A DNA stretch of 64,000 nucleotides, taken from assembly GCA_964371155.1 (NCBI GenBank), contig CAYJLI010000005.1, positions 3,932-67,931 of the forward strand, written 5' to 3'. A model generated the notes under the pieces. That model had not been told where the DNA came from and made no database searches. It worked only from the letters and a program-made list of their open reading frames with translations. The DNA is from CAYJEQ01 sp964371155 (lineage in GTDB: Bacteria; Bacillota; Clostridia; Oscillospirales; Ruminococcaceae). Below are positions 26,316-35,580 of this stretch, piece after piece (positions within the stretch are counted from its first letter, which is position 1; each line of letters starts with the position of its first letter). The position numbers and the translations under genes are program-made.

Positions 26316-26349
26316 ATTTATGACCATTCCTTTCAAGTGCCAAGCACTT
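26316..26349 (-). promoter_or_regulatory. Leader L4 before the pepP-like gene
   Basis: A short hairpin AAGTGC-CAA-GCACTT (26335-26349) followed on the minus strand by GAAAGGAATGGTCATAAAT and the start codon. The post-hairpin string is nearly identical to that before glmU and deoB. Confidence 0.45.
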
Positions 26350-26360
26350 TAGCTGGTAAA

Positions 26361-28124
26361 CTATCTCCCCATAAGCCCTTTAAACTCTTCTATCTGCTCT
26401 TTTAGGGATTTCATTGCCCCTTGCCAAAACTCTATATTATTAGGATTTATCCCCATGAGTGCGCAGAGGTCACCTACATGCAGTTTGCCCGAATTTTGCA
26501 GGAAGGCGGAGTAATCCTTTATGAAATTTTCTTTGTTTTCCTTGTACATGCGGTGAAAGCCCACCGAAAGCAAAAATCCAAAGGCATAGGAGAAATTATA
26601 ATAGCTTCTGTCCACATAGTAGTAATGCTCTTTATTAAGCCATGCGTAGGGGTGGAGGAGCTCTTCATTTAGGCAGTCGCCAAAGCTTTTCTTTTGTGCG
26701 TCCACCATGAACTTCTTAATTTCATCGACATTTAGCTCTCTTACTTCCCTCGCTTCAAACACATAGCTTTCAAAATAATATCTCGAAAGTATGTCGAGTG
26801 TGAGCTGGGATGCCCTTGTGATGTCGTTACCCATGACGATTTTTTTGGTGTTTTCATCCTGTGTTTTATATATGTAGTCCATTAAAACCATCTCGGCAAA
26901 TGTAGAGGCTATTTCCGCTACTGGGATTGGGTATCTGCTGTTTATATACTCTTCCCTGCATGATAAATGGCTATGGTATGCGTGCCCAAGCTCATGGGCG
27001 ATGGTTATAACATCGTTAAAATTGCCATTAAAATTTACAAGTATGCGGCTTTCCTTTATGCTGTGCACCGAGGCACAAAATCCACCGTACACCTTGCCGG
27101 CTCTTGGTGTAAAGTCAATCCAGTCTTCATCAAAAGCTTTTTTTGCGAGGTCGCCAAGCTCTTTATTGTAGCCATAAAATGCCGCTGTTACAAGCTCTTT
27201 TGCTTCTTCTATGCTGTATTTTTCGCTCTTTTCCCCCATTTGGGTGGGGATTTCATAGAAGGGCAGTCCTTTATTGTAGCCAAGTGATTTCGCTTTAATC
27301 TGCAAAAACTCCCTCACACTCGGGGCGTACTCTTCTATTGCAGAGAAAAGTGCTTCTATTGTTTCACTCTCCATTCTGCAATCGGAAAGGGATTTGTGCA
27401 TTGGGGAAGTGTATCCCCTTATTTTTGCGATGCTTATCGCTTCGCCTTTTATATTGTTTATGCAAGCCGCCGAGATGGTTTCATGCTTTTTATATGCCTC
27501 AAGCTCGATTTCAAAGAGCTTTTGCTTTTCGTCGCTATCTTTACCCTGCTGCATATTTCTAAATACTGTCATCGGGTAGCTTTCACCCTCGAAATCCACG
27601 CTAAGCTCGGAGGACACTCTATTTTGAAGATTTTGCCATGCTTTTGAGCCTGTAATGCTCATTAGTGCAAGGGCATTTTCTGTTTTATCGTCACATTTAT
27701 ATTTTTCGTTTTCCGCCATCTCGCTAAGTATGAATTCATATTTTTTAAGGAGTTGGTCGGATTTAATAATCTCATTTATATCGGCTATCCTGCCTATGTA
27801 TTTTTGTAAAGTAGCCACCGCCGCTTGCAGTTCACCTGCGATACAGCTAACAGTGTAGTCGCAGCTATGTGCCGCAGTATCATTTGTGTTTACCGACATG
27901 CTAAGCTTATTATATACATTTAGCTTCTGCCTTATCTGCTCACAGTCATTTATTTTTACAATCGCAGTAGCAAGTACTTCTTTTGCATTGTTTATATTAT
28001 TAGTATTTTCTTCTATGTAGTATTTTAGTGCGTCTATTTCTCGCTGTAAGTATTTAATGTCGTCATTTAATTTCTTGTCATCATAGCCCTTGTATATATT
28101 ATCTAAATTCCAGTAATTACTCAT
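26361..28124 (-). CDS. pepF: Oligoendopeptidase F (M3 family)
   Basis: Zinc metallopeptidase of 587 residues, full length for PepF (about 600). The HExxH zinc site is AHELGHAYHS with His377, and the third ligand is expected in EIASTFAEMVLMD downstream. N-terminal helical M3 region about 1-190. It cleaves medium-length peptides (roughly 7-17 residues) inside the cell. It follows the peptide-binding lipoprotein gene by about 260 bases that include two hairpins, and is followed closely by pepP. Confidence 0.93.
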   Translation of the reverse strand: MSNYWNLDNIYKGYDDKKLNDDIKYLQREIDALKYYIEENTNNINNAKEVLATAIVKINDCEQIRQKLNVYNKLSMSVNTNDTAAHSCDYTVSCIAGELQAAVATLQKYIGRIADINEIIKSDQLLKKYEFILSEMAENEKYKCDDKTENALALMSITGSKAWQNLQNRVSSELSVDFEGESYPMTVFRNMQQGKDSDEKQKLFEIELEAYKKHETISAACINNIKGEAISIAKIRGYTSPMHKSLSDCRMESETIEALFSAIEEYAPSVREFLQIKAKSLGYNKGLPFYEIPTQMGEKSEKYSIEEAKELVTAAFYGYNKELGDLAKKAFDEDWIDFTPRAGKVYGGFCASVHSIKESRILVNFNGNFNDVITIAHELGHAYHSHLSCREEYINSRYPIPVAEIASTFAEMVLMDYIYKTQDENTKKIVMGNDITRASQLTLDILSRYYFESYVFEAREVRELNVDEIKKFMVDAQKKSFGDCLNEELLHPYAWLNKEHYYYVDRSYYNFSYAFGFLLSVGFHRMYKENKENFIKDYSAFLQNSGKLHVGDLCALMGINPNNIEFWQGAMKSLKEQIEEFKGLMGR

Positions 28125-28246
28125 TTTAAGGCTCCTAAAATCAAATTTGGCCGAGCTTATTTATTAACTGATAAATAAGGCTTATATAAAATATTTTACC
28201 CCTATATGGCTTTTATTTTCCACCATAATTTTTCTCTAAACTGTAA

Positions 28247-28277
28247 CTATATCCATGCCTAAATGGCATGGATATAG
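28247..28277 (-). terminator. Hairpin after the peptide-binding lipoprotein gene
   Basis: Perfect 13-base arms CTATATCCATGCC and complement around TAAAT. A smaller stem ACTATC-TTCC-GATAGT lies next to it at 28287-28302. No T-tract follows on the minus strand, so partial termination or mRNA protection of the binding-protein message is likelier. Confidence 0.55.
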
Positions 28278-28385
28278 TCGATAGATACTATCTTCCGATA
28301 GTGTTAATACTTTTTAAATTAAGGGTGTGGAGAAGAGTAGCTAATTATTACGGATAATTTCATCTCTAAATTGCCACTCCCTAAA

Positions 28386-29933
28386 TTAAGCAGCAGGCTC
28401 TTCTACAAAGTGAGCTGTTCTGAAGTCCTGTACGCTTGTTGGGTTTGGTGCAAATCCTGCAACATCGCTACCAACAGCAACGATTTCTTCTTTTTCATAG
28501 AAAGGTACCCAAGCAGCTTCTTGGTTCATTCTGTTTTGGATTTCTACAAGCATATCAAAACGAGCTTCTGTGTCGATTTCTACACGTTGAGCGTCGAGCA
28601 TCGCATCAACTTCAGCGTTCTGGAAGAATGCTGTGTTGCCTGAGAAGTGGCTTGTGGAGTAGAAGTTGTCGTATAGGGAGTCGCCGTCAGCACTTGAACC
28701 TTTACCGAGGATGTAGATTTCAAGCTCTTGGTTTTCAACAGCTTCGAGGTATGCGCCCCACTCTAAAACCTTGATTTCAGTAGTGATGCCAACTTCGCTT
28801 AGGAAAGCTTGTAGGATTTCAGCTGTTTCAACATTTGCTTGGCTATCACTTACCCAGATGTTTGTTGTTAGGCCATCAGCATAACCTGCTTCTGTAAGAA
28901 GCTCTTTGGATTTTTCTGGGTTGTAATCAAGTGCTACAACTTCGTCGCTATAGCCCCATGTGGAAGATGGTATTGTGCTGTTTGCAACTTTACCAAAACC
29001 GCCATAAACTGCGTTTACGATAGCTTGTGAGTCGATAGCATGACCAACAGCCTGTCTTACAAGTTGGTTGGAAAGAACTTCATCTGTGCAGTTCATACCA
29101 ACATAGCTGATGGAAAGGCTTGGGCCACGAAGCACTGTAACGCCTTCAGTTGTTTCGAGTCTTTCAACATCGTTTGTAGCGATGGAAAGTGCAATGTCAA
29201 CACCGTCAACTTCAACTTCGATAGCTCTGTTAGCTGTTTCAGTGATTGTACGGATGATGATGTGGTCAACGCCTGTTTCTTCGCCCCAGAAATCTTCAAA
29301 TCTCTGATATTCGATTCTGTCGCCTGCTACCCATTCTGTAACTGTGTAAGGGCCTGTACCAACAGGGTTTGTGGATAGGTATTCTTCGCCATGCTCTACT
29401 ACTACTGCTTCTGGAACGATTGCAGCAGCTTCGTCAGAAAGGTTTGAGATGATAGGTGCGAATGGGTATAGTAGTACCATTTTGTAGTTGTAGTCATCCA
29501 CTGCCACGGACTGTTCAAAGTCAATCATACCAAGTGCATTTTTAGCGTAGCCGATGTCATGTGCTCTCTTTAGGGAGAATGCAACATCGCTTGCTTTTAA
29601 CTCTGTTCCGTTGTGGAACATAACGCCTTCACGGATTTTGAAATTGATTGTTGTTTCATTTTCGTATTCCCAGCTCTCAGCAAGGTGTGGAATTGGTGCT
29701 AAATTTTCGTCGAGCGCAACGAGGTTATCGTAGAGAAGTGCTCTCGACTGGATGGATGCAACGTCATTTTTGCCGTTTCCATCAAGGGATGTAGCTTCGC
29801 TGTTGATTGCAACGATAAGTGGTCTTGATTCCGCACCTTCTTCGCCACCTGCTGTTGGCTCATCACTGGATGAGCATGCGGATAATGTTCCGGCAAGCAT
29901 TATTGCTGCCAATAGTAAACTTAACTTTTTCAT
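28386..29933 (-). CDS. Dipeptide/oligopeptide-binding lipoprotein (SBP family 5)
   Basis: Extracytoplasmic peptide receptor, 515 residues. Signal peptide with lipobox LSAC, then SSSDEPTAGG linker and an OppA/DppA-type SBP_bac_5 fold; family marks include LAESWEYENETTINFKIREGV and HNGTELKASDVAFSLKRA near residues 85-120. The ribosome binding site is TTGGAGGT. It would feed the DppBCDF transporter encoded upstream on the same strand, although three other genes stand between. Hairpins on both sides suggest it is expressed at its own, higher level. Nickel or glutathione binding in this family cannot be excluded, but the peptidase neighbourhood favours peptides. Confidence 0.9.
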   Translation of the reverse strand: MKKLSLLLAAIMLAGTLSACSSSDEPTAGGEEGAESRPLIVAINSEATSLDGNGKNDVASIQSRALLYDNLVALDENLAPIPHLAESWEYENETTINFKIREGVMFHNGTELKASDVAFSLKRAHDIGYAKNALGMIDFEQSVAVDDYNYKMVLLYPFAPIISNLSDEAAAIVPEAVVVEHGEEYLSTNPVGTGPYTVTEWVAGDRIEYQRFEDFWGEETGVDHIIIRTITETANRAIEVEVDGVDIALSIATNDVERLETTEGVTVLRGPSLSISYVGMNCTDEVLSNQLVRQAVGHAIDSQAIVNAVYGGFGKVANSTIPSSTWGYSDEVVALDYNPEKSKELLTEAGYADGLTTNIWVSDSQANVETAEILQAFLSEVGITTEIKVLEWGAYLEAVENQELEIYILGKGSSADGDSLYDNFYSTSHFSGNTAFFQNAEVDAMLDAQRVEIDTEARFDMLVEIQNRMNQEAAWVPFYEKEEIVAVGSDVAGFAPNPTSVQDFRTAHFVEEPAA

Positions 29934-30016
29934 TTTCTACCTCCAAAATATTATATATGAATACAGCTTTAGCTGTTATCCAACAAAATGTTATGCGCAA
30001 GAATTGTGTGAAAGAT

Positions 30017-30247
30017 TTATGCGAAGTTTTTAAGAAAAACTTGCTTTACCATATATAAAAAGATGAAACCACAAAATCTTCTTCGCTGATTTTGTTTGCT
30101 GTGTCGCTTGTCAAACTGCAAATTTCGGTTTCATACAATAAGTATGCGCCCTTATTTACAATTTGCCGCTTCGTGCCTTTCATCATTTTCTATATGCTAC
30201 ATAATAAAGACAAAATCTTTATTATGCAAAGTTTTTAAGAAAAACTT
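30017..30247. repeat. 26-base direct repeat pair flanking a 179-base segment
   Basis: TTATGCGAAGTTTTTAAGAA-AAACTT at 30017-30042 and the same with one change at 30222-30247 (25 of 26 match). The second copy contains the stop codon and last eight codons of the truncated M24 gene. Read on the minus strand both copies end a frame with FLKNFA then stop. Between them an 11-base inverted repeat CATAATAAAGA/TCTTTATTATG occurs at 30200-30226. Confidence 0.7.
30046..30186 (-). CDS. Possible small ORF of 46 residues between direct repeats
   Basis: Open frame starting MMKGTKRQIVNKG and ending EEDFVVSSFYIW. It is protein-like in composition but has no good ribosome binding site and no family that I recognise. 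It lies between the two direct repeat copies downstream of the truncated M24 gene. It may be a diverged duplicate of the neighbouring 3' end or a gene remnant. Confidence 0.25.
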   Translation of the reverse strand: MMKGTKRQIVNKGAYLLYETEICSLTSDTANKISEEDFVVSSFYIW

Positions 30248-30665
30248 CGGATGATACAAGCTTTTGTGTGAATTCTTCGCCAATAGCTTCTTTAAGCCAT
30301 TTAAATCTGCCCACTGTAAGCCCATCGCAGAAAGCGCTGTCCTTTGAATAGTTTACAGCTATGCTATTTGGTGCAAGCTTTGTAAGGGTTTCTTTTAGGG
30401 TAGCCCCTGCGTCGTCACCATATTCTATAACTTCATCAAAAAGTCCGCTGTTTTTGCTCTCTAAGGAGTCTATTCTATTGGCAATCGCAAATGCTTTGCC
30501 CTCTTTTGTAATTATAAAAAATGTCTTCCCTATTGTTCTAATGCCTGTGATGGCAGTGTTTGCCTTATCGCTTCCCTCGCTTGAATATATTAGCCATAAA
30601 TCGATATTATTCTCGACAAGATAGTTTGCTACTTTATTCATTTTCTCTTTATTATTCTTAGCCAT
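30222..30665 (-). pseudogene. Truncated M24 peptidase: creatinase-N domain only
   Basis: 147 residues that match only the N-terminal (creatinase-N) domain of M24 proteins: LVENNIDLWLIYSSEG, the TGIRTIGKTFFIIT strand, and NYSKDSAFCDGLTVGRFKWL, which aligns with NISVDENLCDGLTQGLYETL in the full-length gene at 31997-33181. The catalytic domain with all metal ligands is absent. GGAGG precedes the ATG at 30665. The stop lies in one copy of a 26-base direct repeat, suggesting that a rearrangement removed the rest. It may be a non-catalytic remnant, or a stand-alone domain with another role; the reading frame itself is intact. Confidence 0.7.
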
Positions 30666-30756
30666 AATAGCCTCCATTTCATTTTGCAATGTCAAAACTT
30701 TAATAGTCAGGGAAAATTATATGGGAAAATTTCTTTAAATCGCTCGAATTGTTTGG

Positions 30757-31992
30757 CTATTTGCTCTCGCATGCGAGCTTGAGTGTGGTGTGAAGTATTA
30801 CCTTTGCGCCGTAATAGAGCGAGTTTTCGGTAATGCATTCATTGTGTCCATGCACTTTTTTAAGCACTTCGCTTAAGGGAATATCCCCTAAAGTAGGTGA
30901 ATATCCATAGACATTATGCGCTATAAATCTGCCATCGGTATTGCCTAAGGCTACCATTGGGAGAAGTATTGCAGGCTCGTCATATTCGTCCGAGGTTTCG
31001 GCTAATACTTTTACAAAATCATCGTCTATTTCGCTTTCATACCCCAAGGTGAGCTTTGTGATTTCATACTCTATCTGAAATCCGCTCAAAATCTCTTCTA
31101 CAATTTTAAGCACTTCTTCCTTGGTGTAATTTGGAATATATCTAAAGTTTAGCTTTAGCTTTGGCGTTTCACTGGGGTTTAAATCAAATTTATTCACTGT
31201 AATGGTGTTATTAGCCGAGTATTCAAGTAGGTTTTTAAGGGTTGCGTCAAGCTCTGTATATCCCTTTGTTAGCTCCTCAAAACGCTCGGTCACACGGCAA
31301 AGTCTTTTGCCAAAGCTATGTGAAGCCACTTTGTTTATAAATTCGCACGCCTCTATAAAAGCCTTATTCGTATCGGGGTTTATAAAGCTTATATCAGCCT
31401 CGCAAACACCTTTTTCGGCGGAGGCACAGATGCGAAAACGCTTATCCCCAGCATTTATTATAAAGCCCCCACCCTCGTTAAACACATATCCTTTAGGTAT
31501 TAAATCGGGGTGATTTTCGGCTAAATACTCCATGCCGTATTTACTGCCCATCTCTTCGTCGGCAGTTGCGATTAAAATTAAATCACGATTTAATTTTAGA
31601 TTGTTTCGCTTTACTAAAATTAGGGTGAGCATCTGCATAACGGTGAGGTGCTTTGTATCGAGCGTACCCCTGCCATATATGGTGCCATCAATATTTTGCG
31701 CTTCAAAGGGTGGGTAATCCCATTTGCTCTCGTCAGCCGCTACAACATCAATATGCGATATGTAGACAAGTGGTGGCTCATTTCCCTGCCCCTCAATCTT
31801 TGCAATTAAATTGCCCCTACCGGGTGCTGATTCTATAATCCTGCTCTCGATGCCTTCTTTTGCAAGCACTTCTTTAATATACTCCACAGCCAAAGTTTCG
31901 CATTTATCCTCGGTGATGGTTTTGATTTTAATGAGGTCTGTGAGCATATCCAGTGTAAGCTGTTCTATCTCGCTATTCCATATATTATTCAT
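30757..31992 (-). CDS. M20-family metallopeptidase/deacylase
   Basis: Dinuclear zinc hydrolase of the M20 family (ArgE/DapE/CPG2 fold), 411 residues. Zinc-binding motifs: SHIDVVAAD (His and catalytic Asp), GRGTLDTKH (bridging Asp), TADEEMGS (catalytic Glu pair) and a late VHGHNE (His). A dimerisation domain lies at about 190-310. In this operon a di- or tripeptidase or carboxypeptidase role is most likely. It starts four bases before... the M24 stop on the same strand, with the two genes nearly touching, indicating co-translation. Confidence 0.87.
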   Translation of the reverse strand: MNNIWNSEIEQLTLDMLTDLIKIKTITEDKCETLAVEYIKEVLAKEGIESRIIESAPGRGNLIAKIEGQGNEPPLVYISHIDVVAADESKWDYPPFEAQNIDGTIYGRGTLDTKHLTVMQMLTLILVKRNNLKLNRDLILIATADEEMGSKYGMEYLAENHPDLIPKGYVFNEGGGFIINAGDKRFRICASAEKGVCEADISFINPDTNKAFIEACEFINKVASHSFGKRLCRVTERFEELTKGYTELDATLKNLLEYSANNTITVNKFDLNPSETPKLKLNFRYIPNYTKEEVLKIVEEILSGFQIEYEITKLTLGYESEIDDDFVKVLAETSDEYDEPAILLPMVALGNTDGRFIAHNVYGYSPTLGDIPLSEVLKKVHGHNECITENSLYYGAKVILHTTLKLACESK

Positions 31993-31996
31993 ATGA

Positions 31997-33181
31997 TTAC
32001 CCTATAAGCACAAGCTCATCCTGACGCACGCTGAGTAGCTCTGCGCCATGCTCTCTTATTACAACATCCTCTTCAACTAACATGCAAGGCAGGCCGCCGT
32101 CCTGTATTACAGTTGGCTCTATTGCATAGGTTTCCCTTGTTCTTATATATGTTATCGACTGTGGACGCTCGGGGGAGAGCCTTGTGCCTGTTTCGTGGCA
32201 TTCGAGTCCTATTTGATGCCCTACCGAGTGGCGCACTGTGGGGTATCCACCCTGCTCGATAACAGTCCTTGCCGCTAAATCCACATCGCATCCACGCAGT
32301 GAAGTGCCTATCACTTCGATTGCTTTGGTGATAGCATTGTGTGCGGTTTCAAATGCGTGCTGTACATCCGCAGGCGCTTTTGTTTCGCCCTCTTTTAGGA
32401 AGTAGGCAGTTCTTGCAATGTCGGAAACATATCCACAGTATCTCACGCTGAAATCGCAAATGAGAATATCGCCCGGTATCGACTTTGTTTCCCCAGGGCC
32501 TCTGTGGGCAAGTCCTGCACGCACTAAGCAAACTATCGGATAGTCGTAATCGCCACCGATGCCATTTACTACATTATATCTTTTAAGGCCATCTATAAAT
32601 AAATCGGCAATCTCGATTTCGGTCATACCGCATTTAATGCTACTGAACACATCTGCATAAATCATCTGTGTATATTTTACCGCTTCTCTTAGGCAGAGAA
32701 TTTCGGTGTCCGATTTTTGGCTTCTAATTTCCATTAAAATAGGCTCGGAGGAAGTTTCGATTTCGCTGAGTTTCTCTTCGCCGACAGCAAGCTTTAAAGT
32801 CTCGTAAAGACCCTGTGTTAAGCCGTCGCAAAGATTTTCATCCACCGATATATTGAGCGCTAATTTGGATATATTCCTTTTAGCGAGTTCTTCTTTTAAC
32901 ACTGGGAGAATGTCCTCAGCATAAGAAACTATATTGCTTTTAAACAGCGGTGAATCCTCAAAAAGATGCTTTTCGCTCTCATGCACTATCGCAAGATGGT
33001 CATTATTTGCATCAATTATAGCCACGCAGGTTTTCTCACTTCTGTTGCCCGTGATAAAGGGCAGATTGCCATCGGTATTATCACGTGACATAATCAGCAG
33101 TGCATCGATATTTTTATCTTTTAGTAAATTAACTACTTGTGCCGTTTTTTCCATTGGAATATCGTATTTATTTAGTTGCAT
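31997..33181 (-). CDS. M24 metallopeptidase in the dpp operon
   Basis: 394 residues: creatinase-N domain about 1-160, pita-bread domain about 165-392. Metal ligands: ICDFSVRYCGYVSDIAR (two Asp), RHSVGHQIGLECHE (His), YAIEPTV (Glu) and VEEDVVI (Glu). The ligand set is complete, so the protein is probably active on X-Pro peptides or related amides. The ATG at 33181 has GAGGTGAT 4-7 bases upstream, located over the stop of the small upstream gene; the GTG at 33190 is less likely. It is homologous to the truncated gene at 30222-30665. Confidence 0.87.
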   Translation of the reverse strand: MQLNKYDIPMEKTAQVVNLLKDKNIDALLIMSRDNTDGNLPFITGNRSEKTCVAIIDANNDHLAIVHESEKHLFEDSPLFKSNIVSYAEDILPVLKEELAKRNISKLALNISVDENLCDGLTQGLYETLKLAVGEEKLSEIETSSEPILMEIRSQKSDTEILCLREAVKYTQMIYADVFSSIKCGMTEIEIADLFIDGLKRYNVVNGIGGDYDYPIVCLVRAGLAHRGPGETKSIPGDILICDFSVRYCGYVSDIARTAYFLKEGETKAPADVQHAFETAHNAITKAIEVIGTSLRGCDVDLAARTVIEQGGYPTVRHSVGHQIGLECHETGTRLSPERPQSITYIRTRETYAIEPTVIQDGGLPCMLVEEDVVIREHGAELLSVRQDELVLIG

Positions 33182-33186
33182 AGCTA

Positions 33187-33492
33187 TCACCTCTTAATCA
33201 TTATTTTCACAGAATATGGGCTAAAATAATTTGCTAAAACTTCCTGTATTTGCTCTTCTTTTGCCTCGGATGCAGAGTTTACCTCAATATCGAATTCGCA
33301 TTCATTTATGAGTCCACTGCGGTTGCCACCACGAAATGAAGTGATTTTAATCTCTTCGGCGTCTATCGGGCTGTTTTCACTGTTGAGCTTTTTTATAATT
33401 GCGGTCGCATTTTTTAGCCCCTCGTTTTGGGTGTAGTAGGGATTTGCCGATTTACTGCGCTCGTAATAGGCGGTAAAATTATAGCTTGTCAT
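33187..33492 (-). CDS. Conserved-looking small protein of unknown function in the dpp operon
   Basis: I do not recognise this 101-residue protein. It has no signal peptide or membrane segment and reads as a small soluble alpha/beta protein: YNFTAYYERSKSANPYYTQNEG, a helix to about 40, a strand-rich part IKITSFRGGNRSGLINEC and a charged helix EAKEEQIQEVLANYF before the closing SVKIMIKR strand. It sits between dppF (53 bases) and the M24 gene (6 bases), inside the operon, so its role is presumably tied to peptide uptake or cleavage. It could be an ACT-like or regulatory domain, but that is only a guess from length and pattern. Confidence 0.7.
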   Translation of the reverse strand: MTSYNFTAYYERSKSANPYYTQNEGLKNATAIIKKLNSENSPIDAEEIKITSFRGGNRSGLINECEFDIEVNSASEAKEEQIQEVLANYFSPYSVKIMIKR

Positions 33493-33544
33493 TCTCTATT
33501 CCTCTCTTTTAAGCAATATTTAAAGCTAATAAATAATGCCTAAA

Positions 33545-34489
33545 TTACACATTATGGCATGCCACAAAATGCCCCTCGCCCATATCTTTGAGCTGTGGTT
33601 GCTCATTTCTGCAAATATCGGTGGTCATTGGGCATCTCGGTGCAAACCTACATCCCGGCTTTGGATCTATCGGGGATGAAATTTCACCTTTTAGTATAAT
33701 TCTATTTTTCTCTTTTTTAATTTTAGGCACGGGAATAGCCGATAAAAGTGCTTTTGTATATGGGTGAATTGGGTTTTTAAACAACTCTCTCGACGAGCAG
33801 TTTTCCACCAAATTCCCAAGATACATAACGCAGATTTCATCGGAAATATGTTTAACAACGCTTAAGTCGTGGGTGATAAATACAAATGTGAGATTTCTCT
33901 GCGCTTGTAAATCCTGCATGAGGTTTAGTATCTGCGCCTGAATGGAAACATCGAGCGCACTAACAGGCTCATCGCAAACGATGAATTTCGGATTTAGCGC
34001 AAGCGCACGAGCTATGCCTACACGCTGACGACGACCACCGTCGAGCTCATGTGGATAGACATGTTCAAGCCTTCTTGCAAGACCAACAGTCTCCATTATT
34101 TCGGAAACTTTTTGATTGTATTCATCCTTGCTATTGCAAATGTTAAAAGTTTTTAGTGGCTCCACTATAATCTGGCTTATGGATTTTCTCGGATTGAGCG
34201 AAGAAAAGGGATCTTGGAATATCATCTGCATATTGCGTCTTAAATCTTTTAGCTCGGCATTTTTAAGGTTGGTTACATCCCTGCCCTCAAAATAAATGCT
34301 CCCTGCTGTGGGCTCAAGTAGATGGAGTATTACTTTTCCGAGTGTGGATTTACCACAACCCGACTCACCTACTACGCCAAGGGTTTTTCCTGCTTCAAGT
34401 TTAAAGCTAACACCATCAACGGCATGAAGTGTGCCCTTTGGTGTGTAAAAATGTTTTTTAAGGTCTTTAATTTCTAATAAGGTACTCAC
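33545..34489 (-). CDS. dppF: Oligopeptide/dipeptide ABC transporter ATPase DppF/OppF
   Basis: Second ATPase of the peptide importer, 314 residues. Walker A GESGCGKST, Q-loop FQDPFSSLNPR, signature region ELDGGRRQRVGIARAL (the usual LSGGQ-type motif is LDGGRRQ here, with Ser replaced by Asp), Walker B FIVCDEPVSALDVS and the C-terminal oligopeptide-ABC Cys motif PGCRFAPRCPMTTDIC. GTG start with GGAGGTAAAGA upstream; it overlaps the dppD stop by four bases. The C-terminal cysteines bind Fe-S in some relatives. Confidence 0.92.
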   Translation of the reverse strand: MSTLLEIKDLKKHFYTPKGTLHAVDGVSFKLEAGKTLGVVGESGCGKSTLGKVILHLLEPTAGSIYFEGRDVTNLKNAELKDLRRNMQMIFQDPFSSLNPRKSISQIIVEPLKTFNICNSKDEYNQKVSEIMETVGLARRLEHVYPHELDGGRRQRVGIARALALNPKFIVCDEPVSALDVSIQAQILNLMQDLQAQRNLTFVFITHDLSVVKHISDEICVMYLGNLVENCSSRELFKNPIHPYTKALLSAIPVPKIKKEKNRIILKGEISSPIDPKPGCRFAPRCPMTTDICRNEQPQLKDMGEGHFVACHNV

Positions 34490-35484
34490 TCTTTACCTCC
34501 GCTAAGCTCTTCTTCAAACAAAAAGCATTTTATTTTATGTGTTTCGCTTGCATTAATAAGCGCTGGAATTTCATTGTGACATTTCTCGATTGCATGTGGA
34601 CATCTCGGTGCGAAATTACATCCCTCTGGCAGTGCTGTTGGGTCGGGCATAAGTCCTTCGATAGGAGTTAGTCTGCTCACCTCTTCTTCGAGGTTTGGTA
34701 TTGAACCAAAAAGGCCTACTGTATATGGGTGTTTTGTTCTTTCGTATATGTCCTCAAGTGTTCCACTCTCCACTATTTCACCAGCATACATAATTGCCAC
34801 TTTATCGCACACCTCAGCCACAACGCCAAGGTCATGAGTTATCAGTATCATCGCTGTATTAAGCTCGCTTTTAAGATTGCTCATCAAATCGAGCACCTGC
34901 GCCTGTATGGTAACATCGAGTGCAGTTGTAGGCTCATCCGCTATGATAAGTGATGGGGTACAAGCAAGTGCAATCGCAATAACCACCCTCTGCTTCATAC
35001 CGCCCGAGAACTGATGTGGGTATTCGCTGTAACGCTCCCCAGGTATACCAACCAATTGGAGAAGCTCCACCGCTTTTGCGCTCGCATCCATTTTGCTAAG
35101 CTGCTCATGAAGTCTTATAACTTCGGCAATTTGATCTCCCACTGTTACAACAGGGTTTAGGGAGGTCATAGGGTCTTGGAAAATCATGCTGATTTTATTA
35201 CCCCTAATTGCACGGATATCTTTTTTACCCAGCTTTAAAACATCTTCTCCCTCGAAGAATATTTCGCCGTTTATTATTTTCCCCGGTGGGTCTGGCACAA
35301 GATTTAATATGCCGAGTGCTGTGGTGGTTTTTCCTGCACCTGTTTCGCCAACAAGCCCGAGTGTTTCCCCTTTAGCTACCTCAAGGCTTATATTATTAAC
35401 TGCTTTCACAGTTCCATCATCCGTAACATAATGGATGATTAAGTCTTTAATTTCAAGTATCTTTTCGCTCACAGTTAGCTCCAT
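34486..35484 (-). CDS. dppD: Oligopeptide/dipeptide ABC transporter ATPase DppD/OppD
   Basis: First ATPase of the peptide importer, 332 residues. Walker A GETGAGKTT, Q-loop FQDPMTSLNP, signature FSGGMKQR, Walker B LIIADEPTTALDVT, switch His in ITHDLG and C-terminal Cys motif GCNFAPRCPHAIEKC. The start may be GTG at 35472, six bases after GGAG, because the ATG at 35484 forms part of that ribosome binding site (ATGGAG). It lies about 100 bases after dppC. Confidence 0.92.
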   Translation of the reverse strand: MELTVSEKILEIKDLIIHYVTDDGTVKAVNNISLEVAKGETLGLVGETGAGKTTTALGILNLVPDPPGKIINGEIFFEGEDVLKLGKKDIRAIRGNKISMIFQDPMTSLNPVVTVGDQIAEVIRLHEQLSKMDASAKAVELLQLVGIPGERYSEYPHQFSGGMKQRVVIAIALACTPSLIIADEPTTALDVTIQAQVLDLMSNLKSELNTAMILITHDLGVVAEVCDKVAIMYAGEIVESGTLEDIYERTKHPYTVGLFGSIPNLEEEVSRLTPIEGLMPDPTALPEGCNFAPRCPHAIEKCHNEIPALINASETHKIKCFLFEEELSGGKE

Positions 35485-35580
35485 TCTACCGCTTTGTATT
35501 ACTGATATATTTTAGATAAAATCTCCGTATAGCGGCTACTTAGAGATTATTATTTAGTATTAATGTTTATAAATTATCGC

